DNA of 64,000 bases from VRUE01 sp963725085 (GCA_963725085.1 CAVRXM010000003.1:1-64000), one strand, 5' to 3'. Shown: positions 26,339-35,796, counted from the stretch's first letter. Notes: generated from the letters alone by a model not told the origin. Numbers and translations: made by a program.

Positions 26339-27088
26339 CCGGCACCCCCGCCTACGACCTGATGGGAATCGAGTACGCCGAGGTCCGCCGCGCAGACTCC
26401 CGGATCGAGGCGGTGATCCACGCCGCCCTCGGCGACGCCCGCAGCGTTCTCAACGTCGGCGCCGGCGCCGGCTCCTACGAGCCGGCCGATCGCGAGGTGA
26501 TCGCGGTCGAGCCCTCGCCGGTGATGATCGCGCAGCGCCCGCCGGGAGCCGCGCCGGCGATCGAAGCGGTGGTCGAGGAGCTGCCGCTCGCCGACGACAG
26601 CGTCGACGCGGTGATGGGCGTCTTCACGATGCAGCACTGGACCGACGTCGACCGCGGCCTCGCCGAGGTCGCCAGGGTCGGGCGCGAACGGGCGGTGTTC
26701 GTCACCCTCGACCTGGACGTCACCGCCTCGATGTGGCTCGGCGCCGAGTACCTGCCGGAGATGGTCGAGGCCGACCGCCGCGACTTCCCGTCGATCGCCC
26801 ACCTCGCCGCCGCCCTCCCCGACCTCGAGGTCGAGCGTGATCCCGGTGCCGAGCGATTGCGCCGACGGATTCTGCGTCGCGCTCTGGAGCCGCCCCGAGG
26901 CGCACCTCGACCCGCGGGTCCGGCAGGCGTCCTCGACCTGGCACCGGCTGCCGGCGCCGGCGATCGATCGCGCGCTCGCCGAGCTCGAGGCGGACCTCGA
27001 GAGCGGCGCTTGGGACAGGCGCCACGGCCACCTGCGCCAGCTCGAGGAGCTCGACGTCGGGCTGAGGCTGGTCCGCGCCGAGCTCTGA
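26335..27088 (+). CDS. SAM-dependent methyltransferase, frameshifted
   Basis: About 250 residues if one surplus base at 26836-26839 is ignored (LEVER then IPVPSDCADGF). Class I methyltransferase: SVLNVGAGAGSYEPADR is motif I (SAM Gly loop), IAVEPSPVM the acidic loop, LPLADDSVDAVMGVF motif IV region. The C-terminal part (ALWSRPEAHLDPRVRQ) resembles the methyltransferase type 11/UbiE-like group acting on small molecules; substrate unknown. Translationally coupled to dtd and followed by a strong hairpin at 27108. Confidence 0.85.
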
Positions 27089-27107
27089 ACGACCAGCCCG
27101 AAACGAG

Positions 27108-27135
27108 TCGAGCCGGGCCCGAAGGCCCGGCTCGA
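27108..27135. terminator. Bidirectional terminator hairpin
   Basis: TCGAGCCGGGCC (27108-27119), loop CGAA, GGCCCGGCTCGA (27124-27135), followed by TTTC on the plus strand. A perfect 12-bp stem with a tetraloop between two convergent genes (methyltransferase and DUF378). Confidence 0.88.
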
Positions 27136-27159
27136 TTTCACCTCCCAGCCCCGCGCGCT

Positions 27160-27393
27160 TCAGGTGCCGCGCGGGTGAGGCGTGTGACCCCCGATATGCA
27201 GGCTCTCGAGCATCCTCGGAATGTAGAGAAGGCCGGCGACTCCGACGACGACGTAGACGATGTCGGTGAGCGTCCCGCCCCCGAACACGTCCGAGATCAC
27301 GTTGGTGTCGAACAACCCGACCATCCCCCAGTTGAGAGCGCCGAGCACCAAGACCACAAGGGCGATGGGCTCCAATCGTCTGATCATCTCCAT
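27160..27393 (-). CDS. DUF378 small membrane protein
   Basis: 77 residues. Two hydrophobic helices (PIALVVLVLGALNWGMVGLF and TDIVYVVVGVAGLLYI) joined by DTNVISDVFGGGT, the DUF378 signature (LNWG...LF..D.V...FG). Integral membrane protein of unknown function; the family is often stress-induced. The start ATG is preceded by AGGAGG. It stands alone on its strand, convergent with the methyltransferase across the hairpin. Confidence 0.9.
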   Translation of the reverse strand: MEMIRRLEPIALVVLVLGALNWGMVGLFDTNVISDVFGGGTLTDIVYVVVGVAGLLYIPRMLESLHIGGHTPHPRGT

Positions 27394-27484
27394 CTTTCTT
27401 CCTCCTGGGAAGATAATGCGGATAGTTACGAAGTCAAGTAACCACCCGGCGGCCTTCGGTTACGCCGCGGCCTCGATACTTCCA

Positions 27485-27997
27485 GTGGCCTTGAGCCTGG
27501 AGATAAGAGAAGCGAGGGAGAGCGAGGGGCGCGATATCGCGAACCTCTGGACCGAGGCGTACGTGACCAACGGCGTCGGCGGCAGGGCCGATCCGTACTC
27601 CGAGGCCGACTTCGCCTCCTCGGCCCGCCACGGCGAGGTCCTCGTCGCCGAGGGCGACGACGGAATCGCCGGCGTCGTGGTCCTGTACGGCCCCGAAGCG
27701 CCGTCACGGACAATCGCCCTCGACGGCGAGGCGGAGCTCTCGCGGCTTGCGGTCGCCCGCCCGGAGCGAGGGCGCGGAATCGGCCGGGCACTGGTCGCCC
27801 GCTGCGAGCGGCGGGCCCGGACCGAGGGATGGCCGGCAATCGCCCTCTGGAGCAGGACCGGCCAGGTCGAGGCGCACCGCCTGTACGAGTCGATGGGCTA
27901 CCGACGGGTCGCCGAGCGCGACTCGGTCGACGCGACCGGGCTCGACCGGCTCGCGTTCCGGCTGGAGCTCGACCGAGTCGAAAACGTGCCTCGGTGA
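27485..27997 (+). CDS. GNAT-family N-acetyltransferase
   Basis: 170 residues. Acetyl-CoA motif A is LSRLAVARPERGRGIGRALVARCE (R/Q-x-x-G-x-G/A); motif B region IALWSRTGQVEAHRLYESMGYRRV is typical. It transfers an acetyl group to an amine; substrate unknown. GTG 27485 is chosen (TTG 27491 is also possible); no strong Shine-Dalgarno. An inverted repeat GTTAC/GTAAC (27425-27442) lies upstream. Its TGA overlaps the GTG of the second GNAT gene (GTGA), giving a coupled pair. Confidence 0.85.
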   Translation: MALSLEIREARESEGRDIANLWTEAYVTNGVGGRADPYSEADFASSARHGEVLVAEGDDGIAGVVVLYGPEAPSRTIALDGEAELSRLAVARPERGRGIGRALVARCERRARTEGWPAIALWSRTGQVEAHRLYESMGYRRVAERDSVDATGLDRLAFRLELDRVENVPR

Positions 27998-28604
27998 CCG
28001 CCATCCGGCAGCCACTCACCTCGCGCCTCGAGGGTACGATCGTCGCCCTCGAGCCACTGGCCGTGGAGCACGCGCGAGGGTCTCTGGGAGGCGGCGCAGC
28101 CGCCCGAGATCTGGGCTTGGCTGACGAACATCGGCGCTGATCGAGACCGCTTCGACCACTGGATGCGAATGGCGCTCGACGCCGCCGCCTCCGGCGTCGA
28201 GGGACCGTTCGCGATCCGCAGCCGCGGCGAGGGTGGCGCCGCTGATCGGCAGCAGCCGCTACCTCAACGTGCGCCGGCCCGACCGCGTCGTCGAGGTCGG
28301 GTGGACATGGCTGACCCCGAGTGCCTGGCGCACCGGCGCCAACGTCGAGGCCAAACTGCTGATGCTCGGTCACGCGTTCGAGACGCTCGGCTGCGTGCGG
28401 GTCGAGTTCAAGACCGACTCGCGCAACGAGCGCTCGCGTGCGGCGATCGCCGCCCTCCCCGCCCAGTTCGAGGGCGTGATGCGCAACCACATGATCGTCC
28501 CCGATGTCGGCCGGCGCGACTCCGCCTACTACAGCGTCATCGACGCGGAGTGGCCGCAGGTCCGCGCCAACCTCGAGCGGCGGCTCGCCCGCCGAGTAGG
28601 CTAG
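27994..28604 (+). CDS. RimJ/RimL-type GNAT acetyltransferase, frameshifted twice
   Basis: About 202 residues once surplus bases at about 28075 and 28232 are ignored: AVEHA-EGLWEAAQPPEIWAWLTNIG, then RGE-VAPLIGSSRYLNVRRPDR. The protein is a ribosomal-protein-like acetyltransferase: EVGWTWLTPSAWRTGANVEAK, LMLGHAFETLGCVRVEFKTD, RNERSRAAIAALPAQFEGV. Members acetylate protein N-termini or small molecules; here probably a small-molecule type. The GTG start overlaps the previous GNAT stop, and GMC oxidoreductase begins 5 nt after the TAG. Confidence 0.83.
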
Positions 28605-28609
28605 GCGCG

Positions 28610-30200
28610 ATGCACGACTACGTGATCGTCGGCGCCGGCTCGGCCGGCTGCGTGCTCGCGGCGCGGCTCTCGGAGGACCCTGACACCAGCGTCTTGCTGA
28701 TCGAGGCGGGGCCGCCCGACACCAACGACAACATCCACGTCCCCCTCGGCTATCTGAAACTTGCCGGGACAGAGGTCGACTGGCACTACTGGAGCGCACC
28801 GGAGCCCGAGTGCGACGAACGCCGCCTGCCCCTGCCGCGCGGCAGGGTGCTGGGCGGCTCCTCCTCGGTCAACGCGATGGTCTACATCCGCGGCAACCAC
28901 CGCGACTACGACGAATGGGGAGCGCCGGGCTGGTCGTGGGACGAACCTCTTCCCCTACTTCCTGCGATCCGAGGACAACGAGCGCGGCGAGTCGGAGTGG
29001 CACGCGGTCGGCGGGCCGCTTCCGGTCAGCGATCAGCGCTCGGGGATCGCGATCCCGCCCGCGTTCGTCGAGGCGGGCTGTCGATGCGGGTCTCGCCCGC
29101 AACGATGACTTCAACGGCGCCGAGCAGGACGGGGTCGGGATGTACCAGGTGACCCAGCGCGGCGGGATGCGCGCGAGCGCCTCGGTCGCCTACCTGCACC
29201 CGGCGATGGAGCGGCCGAACCTGACCGTGATGCCCAACACCCAGGTCCACCGCGTCCTCTTCGAGGGCGACGCGCGCGGTCGGGGTCGCGGCGGCGCAGC
29301 TCGGCGAGGTAACCGAGCATCGCGCCGAGCGCGAGGTGATCCTCTGCGGCGGCGCCTACAACTCGCCGCAGCTGCTGATGCTGTCCGGGGTCGGCCCGGC
29401 CGAGCACCTGACGATGCGCGAAGTCGAGGTCGTTCTCGACCAGCCGGCGGTCGGCGCCAACCTCAGCGACCACCCCGCCACCTACGCGGTCTGGACGACG
29501 CCGGAGCCGGAGAGCCTGCTGCAGGCGCTCGAGCCGGCGGCGCTCGAGGAGTTCGAAGCCTCCCAGACCGGCCCGTTCACCTCGAACCTGGCGGAGTCGG
29601 GCGGGTTCGCTCGTGTCGGCAGCGGCGCCCCCGCCCCGGACGTCCAGTTCCACGTCGCCGGCCTTCAGATCGTCGAAGAGCGGCTACGGGGACCCCGAGG
29701 CGCACGGGGTCTGGGTTTCTCCCTGCCTGCTGACGCCCGAGGGCCGCGGCTCGGTGGCCCTCGCCTCGAACGACCCGACAGCCCAGCCCGTGGTCCGCAA
29801 CCGGTTCTACACCGAGCCGGCCGACATGGCGAGGATGGTCGACGCGCTGCGGTTGATGGAGGAGATCTGCGGCCAGCCGTCGTTCCGGCCCTACGCCGCG
29901 GAGCGCTACAACGCGCCCGACGGCGACTCCGACGAGGCGCTCCGCAAGCACGCGGCGCGAACCACGTTCCCGATCTACCACCCGGTCGGGACCTGCGCGA
30001 TCGGGTCGGTCGTCGACGCCGAGCTTCGGGTCAACGGGCTCGAGGGGATCCGGGTGGTCGACGCCTCGGTGATGCCGACGGTCCCGCGCGGCAACACCAA
30101 CGCGCCGACGATCGCCGTCGCCGAGCGCGCCTCGGACCTGATCAGGGGCGAGGAGCCGCTGCGGGCCGAGGCGGGAGCCGAGCAGCCGGCCGGCGCCTAG
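28610..30200 (+). CDS. GMC oxidoreductase (choline dehydrogenase-like), four frameshifts
   Basis: 528 residues after ignoring surplus bases at about 28945, 29079, 29272 and 29681. FAD-binding N-terminus DYVIVGAGSAGCVLAARLSE, GMC signature PRGRVLGGSSSVNAMVYIRG, second signature GGAYNSPQLLMLSGVGP, and the C-terminal active-site region FPIYHPVGTCAIG with NTNAPTIAVAERASDLI. It oxidises primary alcohols to aldehydes with FAD; together with AlkB and P450 in the same region an alcohol-dehydrogenase step of alkane catabolism is possible (inference). It is the most heavily interrupted gene of the window, yet every conserved block is intact, which speaks against an old pseudogene. Confidence 0.85.
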
Positions 30201-30222
30201 AGTCGCGTCACGAACATTTCTG

Positions 30223-30873
30223 ATGGCGCGGGACTTCTACGCATCGCCGTTCGGGATCGCCTACGCCGCCTACATGGAGCGGCCGCGGATCGTGCGCCGG
30301 GTCGCGCGGACGGTGTGGGCCGGCGACACCAGGCCGTACTACGAGAGCATGAGCGCGGTGGCCGAGGTGCCCGACGGCGGCACGATCGTCGACTGCCCCT
30401 GCGGGGCGGGACCCGCGCTGCGTGCGCTCGCTCCCGGGCGCGGCGTCCGCTACGTCGGCGCCGACCTCTCGCCCGCGATGCTGCGACGGATCCGCAGGCG
30501 CGCCGCCGCCCGCGGGATCGAGGGCATCGAGCTGCACCTCGCCGACGCCACCGAGCTGCCGCTCGAGGACGACACCGCCGACCTCTTCCTCTCCTACTGG
30601 GGCCTGCACTGCTTCGAGGACCCGGCGGCGGCGATGGTCGAGGCGGCGCGGGTGACGAAGCCGGGCGGCGCGCCTGGTCGGGCGCCTCGTTCGTCCGCGG
30701 CGCCGACACCCTGAGGCAGCGGTTCCTGATCCGACCCGGCCTCGGCGACTTCGGCCCGATGGGGAACGAGGAGGAGATCCGCGGCTGGCTCGAGGACGCC
30801 GGGCCTGCGGCCGACCTCGTGGCGGCGCTGCGGATCGATGCTCTACTTCGACGCCCGGCTCGCGACCGCCTGA
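30223..30873 (+). CDS. SAM-dependent methyltransferase, three frameshifts
   Basis: 215 residues after ignoring surplus bases near 30670, 30683 and 30803. Motif I TIVDCPCGAGPALRAL, acidic loop YVGADLSPAML, motif IV ATELPLEDDTADLFLSYWGL, then VTKPGGRLVGASFVRGADT. Methyltransferase type 11 fold; substrate unknown. ATG 30223 lies 22 nt after the GMC gene, so it may belong to that transcript. It ends 14 nt before the convergent TetR gene of the alk operon. Confidence 0.8.
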
Positions 30874-30887
30874 GGCGCGGGGCCGGT

Positions 30888-31511
30888 TCAGCCGCGCGTG
30901 CCGAGCGCCTCGTCGATGAACGGCCCGAGCAGCTCACGGGCGGCGGCCGCGGTGGCCTCGGTCGAGGCGGTGGGGACGGTGATGTAGCTGATCGCCAGCC
31001 GGACCAGGGATTCGGCCAGCAGCTGGGTCTTCTCGACCGGGGCCTGCGGCCAGCCCTCCTGGATCACGGCCGAGAGTCGGGCCGTCGCCCACTGCACCAC
31101 GGGCATCCCCTGGGTGGTGACGAACGGCAGCATCCCCCCCGTCCCGTCGTCGCTCAGCATCATCCGCACCAGCGGGTCGTCGCCGGCGTTGCGGAGGAAG
31201 GTGTCGAGCGCGGCGCCGACCGCAGCGTGGGGGTCGTCGAGGTGCTCGCGGACCGCCGCCTCGACGACATCGAGAAAGCGTTCGCCCTCGTGGATCACGA
31301 ACGCCTGTGCGAACTCGTCCCGGCTTCCGAACTCCTTGTAGAGGGTCTGGCGGCTGACGCCGGCGGCGGCGGCGACTTCGGCCATCGTGATCTCCGACCA
31401 GGCGCGTTGCTGCAGCTCGTCGCGGGCGGCCCCGAAGAGGGTCTCGCGCAGCAACTGGCGCGCCGCGACGGCGTAGGGCGCTCGCTCCGGTGCGGTCGAC
31501 ATCGCCGCCAT
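30888..31511 (-). CDS. TetR-family regulator of the alkane operon (AlkU/AlkX-like)
   Basis: About 207 residues. The HTH region is QQRAWSEITMAEVAAAAGVS followed by RQTLYKEFGSRDEF; the ligand domain has FVIHEGERFLDVVEAAVREH and a C-terminal dimer helix. It is the last gene of alkB-rubredoxin-tetR, the same order as in Rhodococcus alkB clusters, where the TetR protein represses the operon. ATG 31511 follows the rubredoxin TGA by 4 nt; ATG 31502 is an alternative. A likely target is the inverted repeat before alkB (32989-33019). Confidence 0.9.
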   Translation of the reverse strand: MAAMSTAPERAPYAVAARQLLRETLFGAARDELQQRAWSEITMAEVAAAAGVSRQTLYKEFGSRDEFAQAFVIHEGERFLDVVEAAVREHLDDPHAAVGAALDTFLRNAGDDPLVRMMLSDDGTGGMLPFVTTQGMPVVQWATARLSAVIQEGWPQAPVEKTQLLAESLVRLAISYITVPTASTEATAAAARELLGPFIDEALGTRG

Positions 31512-31515
31512 CGTG

Positions 31516-31683
31516 TCAGTCGCCCTCGACGGGCTCGAAGTCGACCTTGTCGCGGACGCCGCAGTCCGGGCAGGCCCAGTCGTCGGGAACATCGGACCAC
31601 GGCGTGCCGGGCGGGAACCCCTCGCGGGGGTGGCCCGCCTCCTCGTCGTAGACGTAGCCGCAACTCGGGCAGCGGAACATCAT
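31516..31683 (-). CDS. rubA: Rubredoxin
   Basis: 55 residues. The two iron-binding loops are CPSCGY (Cys5, Cys8) and CPDCGV (Cys38, Cys41), with the family's AGHPREGFPPGTPWSDVPDDW between. It binds one Fe(Cys)4 and carries electrons from a rubredoxin reductase to AlkB. It lies 58 nt after alkB and 4 nt before tetR on the same strand, the classical arrangement. The start is one of two consecutive ATG codons. Only one rubredoxin is present here, whereas many alk clusters carry two. Confidence 0.95.
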   Translation of the reverse strand: MMFRCPSCGYVYDEEAGHPREGFPPGTPWSDVPDDWACPDCGVRDKVDFEPVEGD

Positions 31684-31741
31684 GGTTCACGCCTCGCTCG
31701 CGGCGCGAAGAGGCAGAGATGGACGCTTGCTCGCTCGGCGT

Positions 31742-32950
31742 TCACATCTGACCCCCGTACTTGAGCTCAATTCGGCGGCGGGCCCGCGGCTGGATGTTGG
31801 CGCGGTTGACGTCGCCCCCGTAGTGCTGGACCAGGATCGGGTCCATCACCCGGCGCCAGAGCGGCGGGATCCAGGCGAGGACGATCATCCCGGCGTACCC
31901 GGTCGGCAGCTGCGGGGCTTCGTCGACGTGACGGAGGGCCTGGTAGCGCCGGGTCGGGTTGGCGTGGTGATCGCTGTGGCGCTGGAGGTGGTAGAGGAGG
32001 ACGTTGGAGGCGACGTTGTTGCTGTTCCAGCTGTGCTCCGCGCGACAGCGCTCGAAGCGACCGTCCTCCCTGCGCTGGCGCAGCAGGCCGTAGTGCTCGA
32101 GGTAGTTGACGACCTCGAGCAGCGAGAAGCCGAGCACCGCCTGGATCAGGAGGTAGGGCAGGACGACCGGACCGAAGACGATCGCCAGCACCGCGAAGAG
32201 GCCGACGGTCATCGCCCAGGCGCCGAGGATGTCGTTGCGGAGCGTCCAGTGCGACTTGCCCATCCGGTCGAGGCGGGCGCACTCGATCCCCCAGGCCGAG
32301 CGGAGGCTGCCGACGACGGTCCGCGGCAGGAACGCCCAGAAGCTCTCCCCGAGCCGCGAGCTGGCCGGGTCCTCGGGGGTCGCGACGCGGACGTGATGGC
32401 CGCGGTTGTGCTCGATGAAGAAGTGGCCGTAGCCGGTCTGCGCCAGCGCGACGCGGCTCAGCCAGCGCTCGAGGCTGGCCCGCTTGTGGCCGAGCTCGTG
32501 CGCGGTGTTGATCGCGATCCCACCGACGACGCCCATCGTCAGCGCCAGGCCGAGGCTCTCGGTGACCGAGAGATCGCCGCTGGACCAAAGGTGGCAGGCG
32601 AAGACGAGGCCGGCGTACTGGATCGGGATGAAGACGTAGGTGCACCAGCGGTAGTAGCGGTCCTGTTCGAGCCACTTGATGATGCTGTCGGGCGGGTTCG
32701 ACGCGTCCATCCCGACGACGATGTCGAGCAGCGGGAAGACGATGAAGACGAGAAGCGGGCCGAAGAACCAGAAGCCGCCCCAGCCGGTGAGCTCGACATA
32801 GCCCCAGGCGATGAACGGGGCGAGCGGGATGATCAGCCCCAGCAGCCACGCGTAGCGCTTGCCGTCGCGCCAGGTTGCCGGGTTCAGCTCGATTTCCTCA
32901 CCGTGGTCGTGGTGGTGGTGATGCTCGTGTTCGTGGACGCCTGCCTCCAT
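31742..32950 (-). CDS. alkB: Alkane 1-monooxygenase
   Basis: 402 residues, integral membrane non-heme diiron enzyme. The histidine boxes are NTAHELGHK, EHNRGHHVR and LQRHSDHHANPTRRYQ, with the AlkB-specific NYLEHYGL; about six hydrophobic helices. It hydroxylates terminal carbons of medium-to-long alkanes using rubredoxin electrons. The N-terminus has an unusual cytoplasmic His cluster (EHEHHHHHDHGEE, about residues 7-19), which could bind metal. AAGGAGG lies 7 nt before the ATG. Operon: alkB, rubredoxin, tetR. Confidence 0.97.
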   Translation of the reverse strand: MEAGVHEHEHHHHHDHGEEIELNPATWRDGKRYAWLLGLIIPLAPFIAWGYVELTGWGGFWFFGPLLVFIVFPLLDIVVGMDASNPPDSIIKWLEQDRYYRWCTYVFIPIQYAGLVFACHLWSSGDLSVTESLGLALTMGVVGGIAINTAHELGHKRASLERWLSRVALAQTGYGHFFIEHNRGHHVRVATPEDPASSRLGESFWAFLPRTVVGSLRSAWGIECARLDRMGKSHWTLRNDILGAWAMTVGLFAVLAIVFGPVVLPYLLIQAVLGFSLLEVVNYLEHYGLLRQRREDGRFERCRAEHSWNSNNVASNVLLYHLQRHSDHHANPTRRYQALRHVDEAPQLPTGYAGMIVLAWIPPLWRRVMDPILVQHYGGDVNRANIQPRARRRIELKYGGQM

Positions 32951-32988
32951 CGAGTCGCCTCCTTGTCAAATTGCTATTGGACGTCCCT

Positions 32989-33019
32989 GGTATTTACACC
33001 GTAGCGAGATTTGTAAACC
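32989..33019. promoter_or_regulatory. Inverted repeat upstream of alkB
   Basis: GGTATTTACA (32989-32998) and TTGTAAACC (33011-33019) form an imperfect palindrome built on TTTACA/TGTAAA, 40-70 bp before the alkB ATG. On the minus strand TTTACA and TAAATA, 15 bp apart, could serve as -35 and -10, so the repeat would overlap the promoter. The TetR gene of the operon is the natural candidate regulator. Confidence 0.55.
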
Positions 33020-33168
33020 AGCGCAACATCCCGTCGGCCAGTTGTCCGCAGCGCCCGACCCACCGACCAGCGGGGCCAGCGAGCATCACTTCGATGCTCT
33101 GCGAGCGGCGCACGATTGGCCTCCAGCCGCAGCCCGCGGACGCGGAGCGGAGGATGCCGGGCTGGGGT
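33020..33168. other. Intergenic stretch between alkB and secG without a gene
   Basis: No credible coding sequence or RNA gene. The only structure seen is the hairpin GAGCATC-acttc-GATGCTC (33081-33099), downstream of secG on the minus strand, which could be its terminator but lacks a U-run. Confidence 0.5.
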
Positions 33169-33393
33169 CTAGATCTTCAGCAGGACGAAGGTGTTGACGG
33201 CGAAGAGGACCGCGAAGAAGACCGTGGCCCGGTCGAGGTTGCGCTCGACCATCGAGCCGCCGCCGAAGGAGCTGCCGCCGCCGCCGATGCCGAAGGCGCC
33301 GGAGAGGCCCGCGTCTTTGCCCGAGTGCAGCAGGATCAGGAAGATCAGGACGACGGCGATGATCACCTGGAGGACTCCGAGGACGGCAAACAT
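33169..33393 (-). CDS. secG: SecG, preprotein translocase subunit
   Basis: 74 residues. Two membrane helices (VLGVLQVIIAVVLIFLILLH and ATVFFAVLFAVNTFVLLKI) flank a Gly/Ser loop (AFGIGGGGSSFGGG), exactly the SecG pattern. It is an accessory subunit of SecYEG in the membrane. In many actinobacteria secG follows tpiA; here it sits 12 nt after ccmF on the same strand, about 18 kb away from tpiA. Confidence 0.93.
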   Translation of the reverse strand: MFAVLGVLQVIIAVVLIFLILLHSGKDAGLSGAFGIGGGGSSFGGGSMVERNLDRATVFFAVLFAVNTFVLLKI

Positions 33394-33405
33394 GGGGACG
33401 GAAGT

Positions 33406-35796
33406 CTAGCTGGGCGTGAGCTTCTCGGGCCGGCTGCCGTTGCCGTTCTCGAGGATCTCGACCGCTTCGCTGCGCAGCTCGGCGTCGAGCAGGGCGAAGT
33501 CCTCGTCGGAGAGCTTGCCGGCCGCGTGGTCGAGCTCGGCGTCGCGGATCTCGCGGTACTTCGCCTCCTTGAGGGCCTCGAGGTCGGTCGCGACCGCCGG
33601 CCGCCGGCGCGCGCCGCGCGCCGGCCAGATCGCGATCAGCGCCCCCGCCAGGGCGATCAGGCCGCCGATCCACATCCAGGTGACGAGCGGGTTGACGATC
33701 ACCCGGAAGGTCACCGGTGCCGAGTCGTCGATGTAGCTGCGGGCGAGGCGCTTGGCGATCGCTTCCTGCAGCGCCTCGATCTGGGCCGCAGCCACCGGCG
33801 CCAACTGCGGCCGCGCCACGGCGGCCTGCATCAGCCGCGAGACGGCCCGGCACTGGGGCGGGGAGCCGGGTGCCCCGCGGACGCATTCGCGGAAGCCGCG
33901 ATCGGCCTCCGCCGCCCGGTGCTGGATCGCGGTGATGTTCGGCTGTGGCGCCGCCCAGAAGTCGCTGAGGGCCCCGGCACGCAGGCCGACCTCGCTGGTC
34001 GCCTCGCCGTCGAAGAAGCTCTTGATCGTCCCCCCCTGGACCCCGGTCGGCCGGAAGTAACGACGGCTCGGTTCGACGGTGAAGGCCCCGCCGTCCTTCT
34101 CGACCCGCAGCACGGCGCCGAACCCGAGCGCCTCCTTGGTGACGCTGACCGTCGGCCGCACGTAGGTCACCTTGCGCCCGTCGATCACCGTGCTTTCGCC
34201 CGGCCGCATGGTCACGTCGCGTTTGGTCTGGAAGCTGGAGGAGGCGGCGATCCCGATCAGCAGCACGACCACGCCGGCATGGACGATGTAGCCGCCGTAG
34301 CGGCGCCGGTTGCGCGATACGACGCCGACCAGCGCGGCCGGCATCGAGCCGCCGGCCAGCGTCCGGCGGCCCACCGCTCCGCGCCAGAACTCCTGCGCCA
34401 ACCCGGTGAGGGCAAAGGCCGCGAAGGCGAACAGCGCCAGCGCCCAGGGCCGCTCCCCCGCGTCGGTGGCGACGAGCAGGACCAGACCGGTCAGGGCGCC
34501 GGCCAGGACCGGCCAGAGGAAGACCCGTCTTGCCGAGGCCCAGCTGACGCGGCGCCAGGCGAGCAGCGGGCCGATCCCGGTGAACAGCACCAGCACCACC
34601 GCGAGCGGGGTCGTGTAGCGATCGAACCAGGGCGCCGCGAGCGAGGACTTCTCGCCGGTGAAGAGCTCGGAGATCAGTGGGAAGAAGGTCCCCCAGAAGA
34701 TCGCGACGCAGAGCGCGATCAGCAGCAGGTTGTTGATCAGGAAGACGGCCTCGCGCGAGATCAGCGAGTCGATCCGGCGCTCTGAGCGGAGATCGTCGAG
34801 CCGGGAGACGATCAGCGCCGCAGAGCCGATCGCGACGACGGCGATCAGGCCGAGGATGTAGGGGCCGACGGTGCTGTCGCCGAAGGCGTGGATCGACTGC
34901 AGGACGCCGGAGCGGACCAGGAAGGTCCCGAGCAGCGCCAGCGAGAAGGTGGCGACGATCAGGCTCGCGTTCCAGACCTTCAGCATCCCCCGCCGCTCCT
35001 GGACCATGATCGAGTGCAGGAAGGCGGTCCCGGCCAGCCACGGCATCAGCGCCGCGTTCTCGACCGGGTCCCAGGCCCAGTACCCGCCCCACCCGAGCTC
35101 GGTGTAGGACCAGCGGGCGCCGAGCAGGAGGCCGAGGCCGAGGAAGGCCCAGGCGATCAGCGCGAAGCGGCGCGTCGCGCGGATCCAGGCGGCATCGAGC
35201 CGGCGGGTGACGAGGGCGCCGATCGCGAACGCGAACGGGATCGTGAACGCGACATAGCCCGAATAGAGCATCGGCGGGTGGATCATCATGCTCGGGTGCT
35301 GGAGCAGCGGGTTCAGTCCGACCCCGTCGACCGGGACCGGGCTGACGGTCGAGAACGGGTTGACGCCGCCGGCGAACAGCATCAGTCCGGTGAAGAAGGC
35401 GGCGACACCCGCCATCACCGCGGTCGCGTAGGGGACGATCTCACGCAGCTTGCCGCGGGTCGCGAACAGCGCCGCCGAGGCGGCGATCGAGAGGACCCAG
35501 GCCCAGAGCAGCAGCGAGCCTTCCTGGCTCGACCACATCGCCGCCAGCTTGTAGAAGGTCGGGGTGTCGATCGAGGAGTGCTGCTGGACGACTTTGAGCG
35601 AGAAGTCGTCGCGGAGGAAGGCGAGCTCGATCAGGACCACGCAGAGGGTGAGGAGCCCGCAGAGCCCGTAGACGGCGCGGCGCGAGAGGTCGACCCAGCG
35701 CTGCTCGCCGCGTCGGCCGACGAGTGCCACGATCGCAGCCGCGATCGCGGTGATGAAGGCGAGGGCGAGGGCGGCCCCGCCGAGGCTAGCTGTCAT
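33406..35796 (-). CDS. ccmF: CcmF-type heme lyase with CcmI-like C-terminal tail
   Basis: 796 residues, about 15 membrane helices. The WWD heme motif WGGYWAWDPVENAALMPWL is at about 236-255, with conserved His in LLQHPSMMIHPPMLY and near SIDTPTFYKLAAMWSSQEGS. With CcmH it attaches heme to apocytochrome CxxCH. After the last helix (WMWIGGLIALAGALIAIWPA) comes a soluble tail: LKEAKYREIRDAELDHAAGK and LSDEDFALLDAELRSEAVEI, which resembles the start of the soluble part of CcmI (E..D.e.GKL...dy), normally a separate protein. ATG overlaps the ccmE stop by 11 nt. Confidence 0.93.
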   Translation of the reverse strand: MTASLGGAALALAFITAIAAAIVALVGRRGEQRWVDLSRRAVYGLCGLLTLCVVLIELAFLRDDFSLKVVQQHSSIDTPTFYKLAAMWSSQEGSLLLWAWVLSIAASAALFATRGKLREIVPYATAVMAGVAAFFTGLMLFAGGVNPFSTVSPVPVDGVGLNPLLQHPSMMIHPPMLYSGYVAFTIPFAFAIGALVTRRLDAAWIRATRRFALIAWAFLGLGLLLGARWSYTELGWGGYWAWDPVENAALMPWLAGTAFLHSIMVQERRGMLKVWNASLIVATFSLALLGTFLVRSGVLQSIHAFGDSTVGPYILGLIAVVAIGSAALIVSRLDDLRSERRIDSLISREAVFLINNLLLIALCVAIFWGTFFPLISELFTGEKSSLAAPWFDRYTTPLAVVLVLFTGIGPLLAWRRVSWASARRVFLWPVLAGALTGLVLLVATDAGERPWALALFAFAAFALTGLAQEFWRGAVGRRTLAGGSMPAALVGVVSRNRRRYGGYIVHAGVVVLLIGIAASSSFQTKRDVTMRPGESTVIDGRKVTYVRPTVSVTKEALGFGAVLRVEKDGGAFTVEPSRRYFRPTGVQGGTIKSFFDGEATSEVGLRAGALSDFWAAPQPNITAIQHRAAEADRGFRECVRGAPGSPPQCRAVSRLMQAAVARPQLAPVAAAQIEALQEAIAKRLARSYIDDSAPVTFRVIVNPLVTWMWIGGLIALAGALIAIWPARGARRRPAVATDLEALKEAKYREIRDAELDHAAGKLSDEDFALLDAELRSEAVEILENGNGSRPEKLTPS

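Noticed and set aside
27420..27450. GTTAC/GTAAC inverted repeat before the first GNAT gene as an operator
   Set aside because: Arms are only 5 bp and no regulator is close; too weak to list as a feature.
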